A stretch of DNA of 64,000 nt from Rhodococcoides fascians NBRC 12155 = LMG 3623 (GTDB lineage: Bacteria > Actinomycetota > Actinomycetes > Mycobacteriales > Mycobacteriaceae), in contig NZ_BCWW01000003.1 in the NCBI RefSeq assembly GCF_001894785.1, positions 1 through 64,000 on the forward strand. Direction: 5' to 3'. The notes under the pieces are model-generated. The model searched no databases. It saw only the letters and a list, made by a program, of their open reading frames with translations, and was not told the DNA's origin. Below, in pieces: positions 27,325 to 36,884 of this stretch. A program made the position numbers and the translations under genes. Position 1 is the first letter of the stretch. Each line of letters begins with the position of its first letter.

Positions 27325-28205
27325 CCCGAGATCTCCTCAACCAGAAGCTCGAATGTCACCGCGACGAGATTGCCGCGCTCGGCCAGTTCGCCGGTGTGCA
27401 CAGTCCCGTGGCGATCGATGGCGCAGACCGACACGTGCGCCTCGGAGAGCCGGTCACCGTCGACGCTCGCGTGGCCGGCGATAGTCACTTCCGTTGCCGG
27501 CCCGTCGGCGACAGCGGTGCCGTCGCCGCGAATCAGCGTGGCCCCGACAAGGCTGCCCAGGCTGCCGCGGACCGATGCGGTCTGCATTCCCGCGTCGATC
27601 ATGACGCGTCGGATGGCGTCGTGTATTTCGACGCCTGGCCGGACGCGCGTCATGACAGCACGGTGAGAACTGCTGAGCGACACAGCTGTCGGCGACGGAG
27701 TGAACACCGGCATTGCGGTCTCGTCGTCCGCGCCGCTGGTGAGAGCAACCGAATCGAAAGCATGCACAATTGCCTCCACCGGAGTGGCACCGACGATAGT
27801 GTCCGGCCAGAGATGACCGCCGCGAAGGACACCGTCCGCGTCGAACCAAGCTGCATGGCAATGCATGAAGCGTTCGCCGTCCCGGCGACCTACCGTTGCA
27901 CTCCCCGCGACGATGGTGGCAGGCGCTGCGGTCTCGAACGTCTCGCTGTACCAGGCTGCGCGGGAACCGTCGGTGCACAGTGCGGGGATGCAATAGGAGA
28001 CGCGGGACAATGGTCCACCGAGTAGTTCCACCTGCGCCGAATCGGCACCCAGGCGCGTCAGTGCCTCGTCGATCGCGTCGACAAGGCGGCGGCCGGGAGT
28101 CAGCGACAACCGTTCGACCGCGGTCCCCGTGGTAACGGACTCGAGTCGTTGCACCGCTTGTTCACCCGGGTGCACAAGCGGTTTCAGTACCGTGGAGGCG
28201 GTCAT
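27321..28205 (-). CDS. Tandem PPC (DUF296)-domain protein
   Basis: The 294-residue protein appears to hold two PPC domains. The first (about 45-165) has the family core RFMHCHAAWFDADG followed by LRGGHLWPDTIVG. The second (about 195-290) repeats the fold with EVTIAGHASVDGDRLSEAHV and the last strand TFELLVEE. PPC domains form trimers; in bacteria some may act on small molecules, while in plants they accompany AT-hooks. No DNA-binding part is visible here. The ATG at 28205 overlaps the acyl-CoA ligase stop, so it belongs to the catabolic operon, where a metabolic or metabolite-binding role is inferred. Confidence 0.7.
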   Translation of the reverse strand: MTASTVLKPLVHPGEQAVQRLESVTTGTAVERLSLTPGRRLVDAIDEALTRLGADSAQVELLGGPLSRVSYCIPALCTDGSRAAWYSETFETAAPATIVAGSATVGRRDGERFMHCHAAWFDADGVLRGGHLWPDTIVGATPVEAIVHAFDSVALTSGADDETAMPVFTPSPTAVSLSSSHRAVMTRVRPGVEIHDAIRRVMIDAGMQTASVRGSLGSLVGATLIRGDGTAVADGPATEVTIAGHASVDGDRLSEAHVSVCAIDRHGTVHTGELAERGNLVAVTFELLVEEISG

Positions 28206-29794
28206 GATGCCGTCTCCAGGTTCTTTGCGTACGGGCCCCACTGCTGCTCGGCAAGTTCGTCACGAATCGTTCGCTTGACGATTTTGCCGTAACCGGACTT
28301 GGGCAGCGAGTCGCGGAACAGGATGTAGCGCGGAACCTTGTAGCGAGCCATTCGCTCACCGAGCCAGGCTGTGAGTTCCTCGGCCGTCACTGTTCGGTCG
28401 GTGCTCCGAACACACACTGCAACACCGACTTCACCCCACTTCGGGTCCGGTACACCGAGCACCGCGACCTCGTCGATCGCGTCATGGGTGAGGATCTTCT
28501 CCTCGATGTCGCGCGGGTGAATGTTGGAACCACCCGAGATGAACATGTCCGACGACCGGCCGGTGACGTAGACGAACCCGTCCGTATCCATGACGCCGAG
28601 GTCGCCGGTACGAAACCAACCGTCCCTGAATGCCTTTGCGTTCGCGTCGTCGTTGTCGAGGTAACCGGCGAAGACGGCGGGTCCGGCGACACACAGTTCA
28701 CCGATGTCGCCGGGCGGAACCTCGTGACCGGTTTCGTCCTGGACACTGACCAGCATGCCGGTACGCGGATAACCGCACGTGGACGCGGCGAGCCCGGCGG
28801 GTATCGGCCGTCCGTGCTCGGCACTGGGGAGGACGGTGATGTTGCCGGTCACCTCGGCGAGGCCGTAATACTGAACCAGGACCTCGCCGAGTACCGCGCG
28901 CGCTCGCTGCTGATCCGGGGCGTACATCGGAGCGCCGGCGTAAATCACATGCTGGAGCGAAGAGTGGTCGTGCCGGTCCACTGCAGCGTCGTCGACGAGA
29001 ACCTTCAGAATCGTCGGCACGGTGAACATGTTGGTCACTCGCTCCGATTCGACCAGGCTCCACACGTCTTCGGGAACCAGGCTTGCCGACGAAGGCAGAA
29101 CCGTCGCGGCACCGCGTGCAACCTGTGGCAACATGTGCACACCTGCTCCGTGGGACAGCGGCGCGACGACGAGTGATACGTCGTGGCGGTCGGTGGTCGG
29201 CATCAGATCTGCGAGGTGATTGTTGATGACGAAACCGAGCTGATCGTGCGTCAGAATTGCGGCCTTCGGGGTGCCACTGGTGCCGGATGTGAAGAAGTAC
29301 CAGGCCGGATCTCCCTCCCAGGTGGCCAGGGTTTCGGGCACCGTCGTCGACGACGCGATGTCCGCGACGGAGCCGGCATTCTCGCTCTCGATCCACAGGA
29401 CTCCCGCGGGCAGACCGTGCGCGGCCTGGACTGCATCGACGTGCGAGGCGGTCGACGCATGTCCGATCATCACACTGGGCCTGCACACCCCTGCAATGAC
29501 CACGACGTCGTCATCATGCAGCCGCGAATTGACCGGTGCCAAAACAGCACCCACGCGCCACGTTGCGAACATCGCTTGGATGAACTCGGGATGGTTGGGG
29601 CTGTCGAGCATGACGACATCGCCCCTCTGGACGTCACGGCGCTGCAGATCTGCGGCCAATGCGTCGACACGTCGATCCAGATCCTGCCAGGTCCACCTCG
29701 TGGTGCCGTGCACGACGGCGGTACTGCCGGGGAGGCGCCGAGCGGTTTGCTTCAATATCTCTGCCAGATTCGCAGCACGTCTCGGCATGCTCAT
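28202..29794 (-). CDS. Acyl-CoA synthetase (AMP-binding, FadD type)
   Basis: The 530-residue adenylate-forming enzyme should activate a carboxylic acid to its CoA thioester with ATP. Motifs are the P-loop YFFTSGTSGTPKAAILTHDQ, YYGLAEVTG, the hinge GWFRTGDLGVMDTDGFVYVTG with RSSDMFISGG, and the catalytic lysine in LPKSGYGKIVKR. Full family length. It overlaps both the upstream thiolase-like gene and the downstream PPC gene by 4 bases. The acid it activates is likely the pathway's entry substrate. Confidence 0.92.
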   Translation of the reverse strand: MSMPRRAANLAEILKQTARRLPGSTAVVHGTTRWTWQDLDRRVDALAADLQRRDVQRGDVVMLDSPNHPEFIQAMFATWRVGAVLAPVNSRLHDDDVVVIAGVCRPSVMIGHASTASHVDAVQAAHGLPAGVLWIESENAGSVADIASSTTVPETLATWEGDPAWYFFTSGTSGTPKAAILTHDQLGFVINNHLADLMPTTDRHDVSLVVAPLSHGAGVHMLPQVARGAATVLPSSASLVPEDVWSLVESERVTNMFTVPTILKVLVDDAAVDRHDHSSLQHVIYAGAPMYAPDQQRARAVLGEVLVQYYGLAEVTGNITVLPSAEHGRPIPAGLAASTCGYPRTGMLVSVQDETGHEVPPGDIGELCVAGPAVFAGYLDNDDANAKAFRDGWFRTGDLGVMDTDGFVYVTGRSSDMFISGGSNIHPRDIEEKILTHDAIDEVAVLGVPDPKWGEVGVAVCVRSTDRTVTAEELTAWLGERMARYKVPRYILFRDSLPKSGYGKIVKRTIRDELAEQQWGPYAKNLETAS

Positions 29795-30960
29795 CGGACT
29801 CCCTCCAGAACGGTGGCGTAGTTCGCGACTGCTGCTCCGCCCATATTGAAGACCGCGGCCCGATGCGCGTTTGGCAACTGCATGTCTCCGGCCTCGCCGG
29901 TCAATTGCATTGCCGCCATGACGTGTTGGGACACGCCCGTAGCCCCGAGTGGATGCCCCTTCGCCTTCAGGCCGCCGGATCGATTGACCGGCAGCAGCCC
30001 GTCGGCCTCGGTGCGGCCCTCGGTCAGTACCTCGCCGCCCTTACCGGGCTCGGCAAGTCCGAATGCCTCGTACTGCAGAAGCTCCGCGATGGTGAAGCAG
30101 TCGTGCGTCTCGATCAGGTCCAGGTCCGCGAGGGTGACCCCAGCCGCGGCGAGGGCTCCGCGGAATGCGCGGGCACCACCGTCGAACGCAAGCACGTCAT
30201 TGCGTCGGGCCAACGCGAGGTGATCGTTGGCTTGATGACGACCGAGAATTCGGACCGAACGGCGCGAAGTGCTGGCAACCTCCGGCAACGCGACGACCAT
30301 GGCGGCGGCACCGTCGGACACCAGGGAACAGTCGGTACGCAGTAGCCTGCCCACGACAGCAGGGTTCTTGTCCGACGGTGTCGCGCAGAAATCGAACCCG
30401 AGATCGCGTCGTAGATGCGCGTAGGGGTTGTCTACACCGTTGCGGTGGTTCTTGGCTGCGATGCGGGACATCGCCTCCCGCGGATCACCGTAGCGATCGG
30501 CGTATTCATCGGCGAGAGAGGCGAATACACCAGCAAAGCTGCCCATGTGCTCCTCGGTTGCCCGATGAGAACCAGAAAGGAGAATGTCGTTGATGGCGTC
30601 GTTCGAGGTGGCCGTCATCTTCTCGGCACCCACGATCAATGCGACTCGGCCTCGCCCTGCCTGCAGATAGTCGAGCCCCGTGTAGAGGGCGGCGCTGCCG
30701 GTGGAGCACGCATTCTCCACGTGCACAGCAGGAACGAGAGCCAGATCGGGCTGACCGGCACCGACGAGTGCGCCCTCGAAACCCTGCCGGGAAAAGCCGT
30801 TGTTGAACACGCCGACGGTGATGATGTCGACGTCCGCGGCGTCGAGTCCTGCGTCGGCGAGAGCGCTGACCGACACCTCGGCGATCAGCGACTCGACGTC
30901 CGGGCTCTCGCTTTTCCCGAATCGGGTATGTGCCCAGCCGATGATGTGCGGTGCGCTCAC
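29791..30960 (-). CDS. Thiolase-like acetyl-CoA acyltransferase
   Basis: From the GTG at 30960, behind a GAGAGGA site, the protein has 389 residues and begins SAPHIIGWAHTRFGK, as expected for the family. Nucleophile Cys85 lies in VENACSTGSAAL and the catalytic His in GGLKAKGHPLGATG. The second, C-terminal Cys of classical thiolases is missing (FNMGGAAVANY), as in SCPx-type thiolases and lipid-transfer homologues, so direction and substrate are open. It is the first gene of the six-gene operon; the frame is open further upstream without family likeness. Confidence 0.87.
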   Translation of the reverse strand: MSAPHIIGWAHTRFGKSESPDVESLIAEVSVSALADAGLDAADVDIITVGVFNNGFSRQGFEGALVGAGQPDLALVPAVHVENACSTGSAALYTGLDYLQAGRGRVALIVGAEKMTATSNDAINDILLSGSHRATEEHMGSFAGVFASLADEYADRYGDPREAMSRIAAKNHRNGVDNPYAHLRRDLGFDFCATPSDKNPAVVGRLLRTDCSLVSDGAAAMVVALPEVASTSRRSVRILGRHQANDHLALARRNDVLAFDGGARAFRGALAAAGVTLADLDLIETHDCFTIAELLQYEAFGLAEPGKGGEVLTEGRTEADGLLPVNRSGGLKAKGHPLGATGVSQHVMAAMQLTGEAGDMQLPNAHRAAVFNMGGAAVANYATVLEGVR

Positions 30961-31205
30961 GTCTGTCCTCTCGTCATGTCGCATGAGGCGGATCACGTCC
31001 CCACGCCCTGTCATGGTCGTCGTACGCCACGTTGCGGTGCACCGTCGCAGGACGAGAGGACTTGCGGCGAATTCCTCTCGTTGTCGAATGCCGCTGTTGC
31101 GACAGCGGGAGGAAAGCTGGACTCGTTTCCCCTCTCTCGGCTCGATGATCGGGGATGGCTGCCGCAACAGACTGGGTGCACATCGACACAGAATGAGGGG
31201 CTGAC

Positions 31206-32288
31206 GTGCGCGCAGTGCTCAAGACCGAACCTGCTCCGGGCTTCGACCTGGTGAACGACTACCGCGAGCGAGACCTGGAGCGTGGACACGTCCGCATCGA
31301 AGTCGGTGCAGTGTCGGTGTGCGGGACCGACCGTGAGACGTACGAGTACGGTCCGGCAGTCCGCGACCTCGGCTTGCGGTTGCCGGTGGTCACGGGGCAC
31401 GAATGCGCAGGCACCGTGATCGAGGTTGCCGCCGATGTATCCACATTGCGCGTGGGAGATCGCGTTGCTGTCGAGACTCATGTCGGGTGCTTGACCTGCT
31501 ACCAGTGCACACGCGGCAATGCCCACAATTGCCTGCGGATGGACCTTCTCGGTCTGACGATGGACGGCGCATTCGCCGAGCGAGTGGTACTCCCGGCGTC
31601 GACGTGTTTCCGTCTACCGGACGAGCTGACACTCGAAACGGCTGCTCTCCTCGAACCTGCGGGGAGCGCGATGCACGCTGTGCAACGGAGCGGGCTGAAC
31701 CTGGACGGCGCGCACGTCCTGGTCAGTGGTGCCGGGCCCGTCGGTCTGGCCGCGCTGCAGATTGCTCGCGCGAAGGGAGCCGAAGTGCTTGTGGTCGAAC
31801 CGAACTCGCACCGCGCCGCAATGGCAGTCGAACTGGGTGGATCGCTGGTGGCGTCGGGTGAACACCTTGTGGAGCGGGTGTGGGAAAGGACCGGCGCGGC
31901 GCAAGGCGTCGACTTGGTTCTCGAATGTTCCGGAGCCCTCCCTGCGCTTGCGGCTGGGTTCGACGTCGTCCGCCGCGAGGGCACCATCGTGAGCGTCGGG
32001 TTGACCAACCGACCTCTCGAACTGAACGCGACACGGCAGTTGATCAGCCGGGGACTGACCCTGCGCGGCAGTTTCGGTCGTCGGATCTGGGATTCGTGGA
32101 CGGAACTTGCCGGCCTCGTGGCATCGGGAAGCGTTGATCTTTCCCGTCTGGTCTCGCACCGCATGGAACTCGAAGATGTGGAAACGGCCATCGGGATGCT
32201 GTCCGGTGACGCATGCAAAGTGGTCCTCTATCCGCAGGGAGTGCCGGCGGAACTTCGTGATTCGGCCGTGTCGCTCAACGCCCTGTGA
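31206..32288 (+). CDS. Zinc-type alcohol/polyol dehydrogenase
   Basis: The 360-residue medium-chain dehydrogenase resembles threonine/sorbitol dehydrogenases: VSVCGTDRETYEYGP and VTGHECAGTV carry catalytic zinc ligands, GCLTCYQCTRGNAHNC supplies the structural zinc cysteines, EPAGSAMHAV follows, and the Rossmann motif is SGAGPVGLAALQIA. It is divergent from the thiolase-led operon and overlaps the convergent PucR-type regulator by 14 bases. It probably oxidises the alcohol that feeds the operon or a product of it. Confidence 0.87.
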   Translation: MRAVLKTEPAPGFDLVNDYRERDLERGHVRIEVGAVSVCGTDRETYEYGPAVRDLGLRLPVVTGHECAGTVIEVAADVSTLRVGDRVAVETHVGCLTCYQCTRGNAHNCLRMDLLGLTMDGAFAERVVLPASTCFRLPDELTLETAALLEPAGSAMHAVQRSGLNLDGAHVLVSGAGPVGLAALQIARAKGAEVLVVEPNSHRAAMAVELGGSLVASGEHLVERVWERTGAAQGVDLVLECSGALPALAAGFDVVRREGTIVSVGLTNRPLELNATRQLISRGLTLRGSFGRRIWDSWTELAGLVASGSVDLSRLVSHRMELEDVETAIGMLSGDACKVVLYPQGVPAELRDSAVSLNAL

Positions 32289-33486
32289 GGGGCGGGAACG
32301 GATCGAATCCCTCGGCTCTCATGGCGTCGGCGACGCGTAATCCGAGGTGCAGGTGCAGACGAACGGTGCCGTCGTCGAGGTCGATGTCGACCGCGTCGCG
32401 GATGCGGTCGAGTCGGTAGTACAACGTGGTTCGGTGAATGAAGAGGGCCTCCGCGGCTCCCGGGCCCGATCCAGCGTGGTCGAGGAAAGCCCGCAACGTA
32501 TCGAGCAATCGGCCGGACGGGTCCACCTCGGCGAGGCGGCGTAGTTCCTGTGGAACCGCGGTGATGTCGAATTCCTGTGTCGGGATCCTGGCCAGCACGC
32601 CGAGGACCCCGGCACGTTCCCAGCTGACGACCGAGTCCTCACCGAATCGGCGCGCGATTGTGGCTGCGAGGCCGGCCTGCCGTGCGGACAACCACGCCTC
32701 GTTCATCGCAGGTACGAGCGCCCCGATTCCGGCTTCGACACTCGTGCCGCGGCCCGCCACGTCTGCTGCGTCGCGCACCATCGTTCGGGCCTCGGCGACG
32801 ACGGTGTCCAGGTCGCGTGCGGCAGTCGCCAGGTACACGAGATGCCCGGCGGCGCCGTCCACACTGTGCAGCGCATCGCCGCGACTGCGGGAACGAGCGG
32901 CGACCAGTGCATGCCGCAGCGCAATCGCAGTCAGGTCGTTGTCCTTACCCTGCCGCAAGGCCAGGGTGACTACGCGTACACCTCCGGGTATGACAGCCAG
33001 TTCCGCGAGGGCACCCTCGCGCGCGGACTTTTCAGGCCCGAGTGCCGCAGTCACCAGGGCCTCGGAACGACCCGAATCGAGTGGCATTCGGTCTGCCACC
33101 ATCAACGGGGCGACCTCGTTCGCCACCTCACCGATTCGAGCCAGATCGGCATCGGTGACAGTTTTCTCGGCATCGATCACAAGGATCATGCCCAGTGTCT
33201 CGCCGCGCCAGCGAATGGGCACGCCTGCACGGGCGTGAAGACCGAGCGCTTCGGACCCGTCGATCCTGCCGGGCTTGGTCCATTGACCGATGCCGCTGGA
33301 CAGCAGAAAACCGATGGCCTCGCTGCCTGCATCGCGGTTCAGAATAGCTCTGATCCGAACGGGGTCCTCATCGCCGAAGTGGCGGCTGGCGAACAGCATT
33401 CGTACTTCGGGGTCGTTGACGACGACCGATCTGCCGAGCTCATCGGCGAAGCGGTCGACCACAGCTTGGACGCTGTCTCTCGACAT
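32275..33486 (-). CDS. PucR/CdaR-type transcriptional regulator
   Basis: The 403-residue protein has an N-terminal sensor-like region (VDRFADELGRSVVVNDPEV), a GGDEF-like middle segment and a C-terminal PucR helix-turn-helix (EALFIHRTTLYYRLDRI, then HLHLGLRVADAM). Such proteins activate catabolic genes when a substrate binds the sensor. The ATG at 33486 is favoured over a longer frame because it begins the sensor. Its place between the dehydrogenase/thiolase genes and the MFS gene makes it the likely local regulator. Confidence 0.85.
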   Translation of the reverse strand: MSRDSVQAVVDRFADELGRSVVVNDPEVRMLFASRHFGDEDPVRIRAILNRDAGSEAIGFLLSSGIGQWTKPGRIDGSEALGLHARAGVPIRWRGETLGMILVIDAEKTVTDADLARIGEVANEVAPLMVADRMPLDSGRSEALVTAALGPEKSAREGALAELAVIPGGVRVVTLALRQGKDNDLTAIALRHALVAARSRSRGDALHSVDGAAGHLVYLATAARDLDTVVAEARTMVRDAADVAGRGTSVEAGIGALVPAMNEAWLSARQAGLAATIARRFGEDSVVSWERAGVLGVLARIPTQEFDITAVPQELRRLAEVDPSGRLLDTLRAFLDHAGSGPGAAEALFIHRTTLYYRLDRIRDAVDIDLDDGTVRLHLHLGLRVADAMRAEGFDPFPPLTGR

Positions 33487-33666
33487 GGGCCGAGCGTACG
33501 CGTGGTGAATTCGGCTCGAAGGGGCCCTATACGGTGCGTTCGACAAAGAGAGGAAACTAGGAGCTCGAGGTTCGTCAGTAAACGGTCGTGACTCAGGTCA
33601 CTGCGGGAGCACAGTGTGTAAGCCCGCCTCATGTGGTGGGTCTCGGATCGAAGACTGGAGCGATAG

Positions 33667-35013
33667 ATGACGTCACGCACCCACCTGCCCGGCGCTGCGA
33701 CGCCGGACAACGAGATGGCCAACCGCGTGATGCGCAAAGTCGCACTGCGCCTGATTCCGTTTCTCGGGCTCGCCTATTTCCTGAACTACATCGACCGGAC
33801 GAACATCTCGTTCGCCAAGTTGACGATGAGTGAGGATCTCGGCCTGACCGAGACAATGTACGGACTCGCCAGCGGCTTGTTCTTCGTCGGATACATCCTG
33901 TTGGAAGTGCCGAGCAACCTGGCTCTGCACAAGTTCGGTGCGCGTCGTTGGATTGCTCGAATCCTGGTGTCTTGGGGACTTATTGCGGCGCTGATGGCAT
34001 TTGTACCCAACGCGACCTGGCTGAACATCGCCCGCGTTGCGCTCGGTATCGCCGAGGCCGGCTTCTTCCCCGGCATCATGCTTTACCTGACGTTCTGGTT
34101 CCCCAGGGCAGTGCGAGTCCGACTCGTAGGCGTGTTCATGGTTGCGCTACCACTGTCCAGCGCGTTCGGTGCACCGATTTCCGCGGCGATCATCCAGTAC
34201 TGGCACGGGCTGTTCGGCCTGGAGGGATGGCGAGTGATGTTCCTCGTCGAAGGCATCCCCACGATCCTGCTCGGCATCGCAGCATGGTTCTACCTCACCG
34301 ACCGGCCGCGTGAAGCGAAGTGGCTCAGCGCAGATGAACGCACCTGGCTCGACACGCGTATGAATTCCGAGCACTCCGAGAAGGCCGAGTCCGGCCACGG
34401 GTCCGTTCGTGATTCACTGCGTAACCCGACGGTGTGGCTACTCGGCGTGACGTACTTCGGCATCGGCTACGGGTTGTTCGCGATCAGCTTCTTCCTGCCG
34501 ACGATCGTGGCCGGATTTGCCGAGCAGTTCGACACCACCTTCTCGATCGCCGAGAACGGAATGATCGTAGCGGTGCCGTTCTTTATCGCCTCGGTTGCGA
34601 TGATCCTGTGGTCCAGACGATCCGACCGCCGCAAAGAGCGGATGTGGCACCTCATTGCCCCGACTGCCCTTGCTGCAGTGAGTGTTCCGATCGCCATGTA
34701 CATGAGCTCGCCGTTCCTCACGATGGTGTTCATCACGCTCACCGCAGTGGGTATCTTCTCCGCACTGCCGATCTTCTGGTACTTGCCGACTACCTTCCTC
34801 ACCGGGGCTGGAGCCGCAGCGGGCATCGCACTGGTGAACACCATCGGTGCATCGGCAGGACTTGCAGCGCCCTACATGACGGGTTGGCTGCTCGACACCA
34901 CCGGAACCTCGAAAGCCGGCCTCTGGGTGGTGGGTGCCTTCATGGCCATGGCGGTGGGACTGCTGTTCGTGGTGCGAGCGCGCTTGGCCAAGCTCGATCG
35001 AGAACTGGTGTGA
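33667..35013 (+). CDS. MFS transporter, anion:cation symporter type
   Basis: The 448-residue carrier has about 12 membrane helices. LIPFLGLAYFLNYIDRTNISFAKL-type start (split here: LIPFLGLAYFLNYIDRTN, then ISFAKLTM), GLFFVGYILLEVPSNL and RIARVA-like loops are typical of the ACS family that imports organic acids such as tartrate, phthalate and hexuronates. It follows the PucR-type regulator divergently, so it probably brings in the compound degraded by the neighbouring operon. The substrate is not visible in the sequence. Confidence 0.88.
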   Translation: MTSRTHLPGAATPDNEMANRVMRKVALRLIPFLGLAYFLNYIDRTNISFAKLTMSEDLGLTETMYGLASGLFFVGYILLEVPSNLALHKFGARRWIARILVSWGLIAALMAFVPNATWLNIARVALGIAEAGFFPGIMLYLTFWFPRAVRVRLVGVFMVALPLSSAFGAPISAAIIQYWHGLFGLEGWRVMFLVEGIPTILLGIAAWFYLTDRPREAKWLSADERTWLDTRMNSEHSEKAESGHGSVRDSLRNPTVWLLGVTYFGIGYGLFAISFFLPTIVAGFAEQFDTTFSIAENGMIVAVPFFIASVAMILWSRRSDRRKERMWHLIAPTALAAVSVPIAMYMSSPFLTMVFITLTAVGIFSALPIFWYLPTTFLTGAGAAAGIALVNTIGASAGLAAPYMTGWLLDTTGTSKAGLWVVGAFMAMAVGLLFVVRARLAKLDRELV

Positions 35014-35037
35014 TGCAGTCCTAGTCGGGCACCAGGG

Positions 35038-35436
35038 TCAGCCGATGCCGGGGATGTAACCGGGGTAGACGAAGTGCCGTGGACCGCCGCCGGGGAGCAA
35101 GTGGCCCGTCGAACCCGGGTAATTCATGTTCAGCGGAATGAGCTTGTGCGGGTTGCCGTTCGAGTCGGCCTGCCAGCACTCCAGCAGTACGCCATGGAAT
35201 CCGGTGCACACGATGCGAGTGCTGTTGCCGTAGGGCGAGGTCAGTCGATTCTCGCTGACGAAGGGATTCCAGTAGTCCGGGTCCTGAGGAGTGAGGAACA
35301 CTCCGGTGACGTCCTGCGGAGCAGTCGGGCTCGGGTACGGCGGCGCGACGGGCCATTCGTCGGCGTCGGCGGTACCGACTCCGAGTGCGGCGGCACCTGC
35401 GACGACAGCAACCGTGACGGCGATACGACGAAACAT
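35038..35436 (-). CDS. Small exported protein of unknown function
   Basis: The 132-residue protein has a signal peptide (MFRRIAVTVAVVAGAAALGV, cut near ADA) and a Pro/Gly/Tyr-rich mature part with two cysteines (IVCTGF, LECWQ) likely to be bonded. It ends GYIPGIG. Similar small secreted proteins are common in mycolata, with no assigned role. The ATG at 35436 is chosen because it starts the signal peptide. It is divergent from the membrane protein at 35478. Confidence 0.75.
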   Translation of the reverse strand: MFRRIAVTVAVVAGAAALGVGTADADEWPVAPPYPSPTAPQDVTGVFLTPQDPDYWNPFVSENRLTSPYGNSTRIVCTGFHGVLLECWQADSNGNPHKLIPLNMNYPGSTGHLLPGGGPRHFVYPGYIPGIG

Positions 35437-35477
35437 GGCGCACTCCTGACGTTGGGTTCGCGTCGAATAGACCACAC

Positions 35478-36794
35478 ATGGCCGTCGATTGGGAAGCCCT
35501 CTACATTGAACGCGTGATTGCAGCGGATCGCGTCTTGCCCGTAGTGGTCACGGCCATCGGCGGATTCGTGGCCGGATATTCGATTCGTGAATCCCTCGGC
35601 CAGGATGTGTTCCACATCGAGTCGACGGGGAAGTGGTACGGAGCGTTCGTCACCGCGCAATGGGCTGGCTCTATCACTGTTTTGATGGCGGTGCTCGTGC
35701 TCGTGGCGGTCCATCGCCGTCGCCCCCGGATATCGGCTGCCGTAGCAACCGTTCTCGGCTCGCTGCTGGTGGCGCTGCCGTCCTTCGTACCGATCGCGGC
35801 CAACCAAGCGGTGACGACCAATGCGCTCGGTGCCGGCGCTCTGGTCGGCATCTGCGGATTCATCGCCGGTGGACGCAGGCTCCCGTCGGGCGGCCTTGCA
35901 GGAGGACTGCTGGGCTCGATGTTGTTCTACAGCGCGATCTCCCGGCTACGCGGACCGCGTGAGGGTCGGTGGATGGACGGGCTGGGGCCGTATCTGGTGG
36001 AATCCACGGTCCCGCTACTCCTCCTTCTCGCAACCACTGTCGTGCTGCTCGTGGCCGTCCGGCGGGCATCCGTGGGCCGACTCGAAACCTCCGACGCAGT
36101 AGCCGCTCTCGTGCTGGGATTCGTCTGTCTCGTGGTCTACATCTATCTGGGCAATACGACGTCGACGGCGGCCACGTGGATGTTCGCCGTCGCCATCGTC
36201 GTCTTGGTGGCATACGGTGTTGCGTTCGACCTCGGTGGCCTCGACGGCCGATACGTGATGTCGGGCTTGGCGATAGCGGCATCAGGAGTCAATGCGCTCG
36301 GGTGGGGCGACGCGTCGTGGTGGGTACTCGTCGTGGCCGCGGTGTTGTTCGTCGGAGCGGTGGGAGTGGGCCTGCGACGCGATCTCACCACCGCCGCGTG
36401 TGCACTGCTGACCGTTGTGACGGCCACCGGTCTACTGCCCATCGGAGACGACTCGATCAATACCGTTGGGACTGTGTGCTATTGCGTGCTGCATCCCATC
36501 GCTGTCGGATTGCTCGTCGGATCGGCACGAGTGACGCGCACGGTGGCGTCGACCATCGGTCCGCTCGTACCGTTCGCACTGACGCTGTTCTCGGTGTCGG
36601 CACCGGTACCGCCGCGGGTGTTCGGTTGGACGGATGGGACATCCGACGACTATGTGCCGCCCATTGTCTGGCTGTATTCGCCACTTCCCGTCGGTGTTGT
36701 CGTGGCGGTGATCGTCATCCTGGTGTGTCTCGTCCTCGGTTCGAGGGCCGAGCGCGAGCATCACGATCGCGTCTCGGATTCGTCCGGTCCATAA
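35478..36794 (+). CDS. Polytopic membrane protein of unknown function
   Basis: The 438-residue protein has about 12 hydrophobic segments, spaced through the length and rich in Val, Leu and Ala (for example AVLVLVAVHRRRP, LLLLLATTVVLLVAVRR, VVAVIVILVCLVLGS). Loops are short; no catalytic motif, ABC signature or known transporter motif is visible. The C terminus is hydrophilic (ERHHD-like). It lies 90 bases before the mycolyltransferase gene and may be an envelope protein. Function unknown. Confidence 0.7.
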   Translation: MAVDWEALYIERVIAADRVLPVVVTAIGGFVAGYSIRESLGQDVFHIESTGKWYGAFVTAQWAGSITVLMAVLVLVAVHRRRPRISAAVATVLGSLLVALPSFVPIAANQAVTTNALGAGALVGICGFIAGGRRLPSGGLAGGLLGSMLFYSAISRLRGPREGRWMDGLGPYLVESTVPLLLLLATTVVLLVAVRRASVGRLETSDAVAALVLGFVCLVVYIYLGNTTSTAATWMFAVAIVVLVAYGVAFDLGGLDGRYVMSGLAIAASGVNALGWGDASWWVLVVAAVLFVGAVGVGLRRDLTTAACALLTVVTATGLLPIGDDSINTVGTVCYCVLHPIAVGLLVGSARVTRTVASTIGPLVPFALTLFSVSAPVPPRVFGWTDGTSDDYVPPIVWLYSPLPVGVVVAVIVILVCLVLGSRAEREHHDRVSDSSGP

Positions 36795-36884
36795 CGCTCG
36801 GGACGTTTGCTCGAGGTAACGTCACCTCATCTTCGGCCGATGTAGAAACTCGACCGGTGTAACTCGACGAAAAGGTGAAACAGC

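Noticed and set aside
25994..27340. A single 448-codon minus-strand frame covering the gamma-CA and SDR region
   Set aside because: The part before GTG 26536 is Arg-rich and antagonistic to the SDR frame; only the last 180 residues have hexapeptide-repeat likeness.
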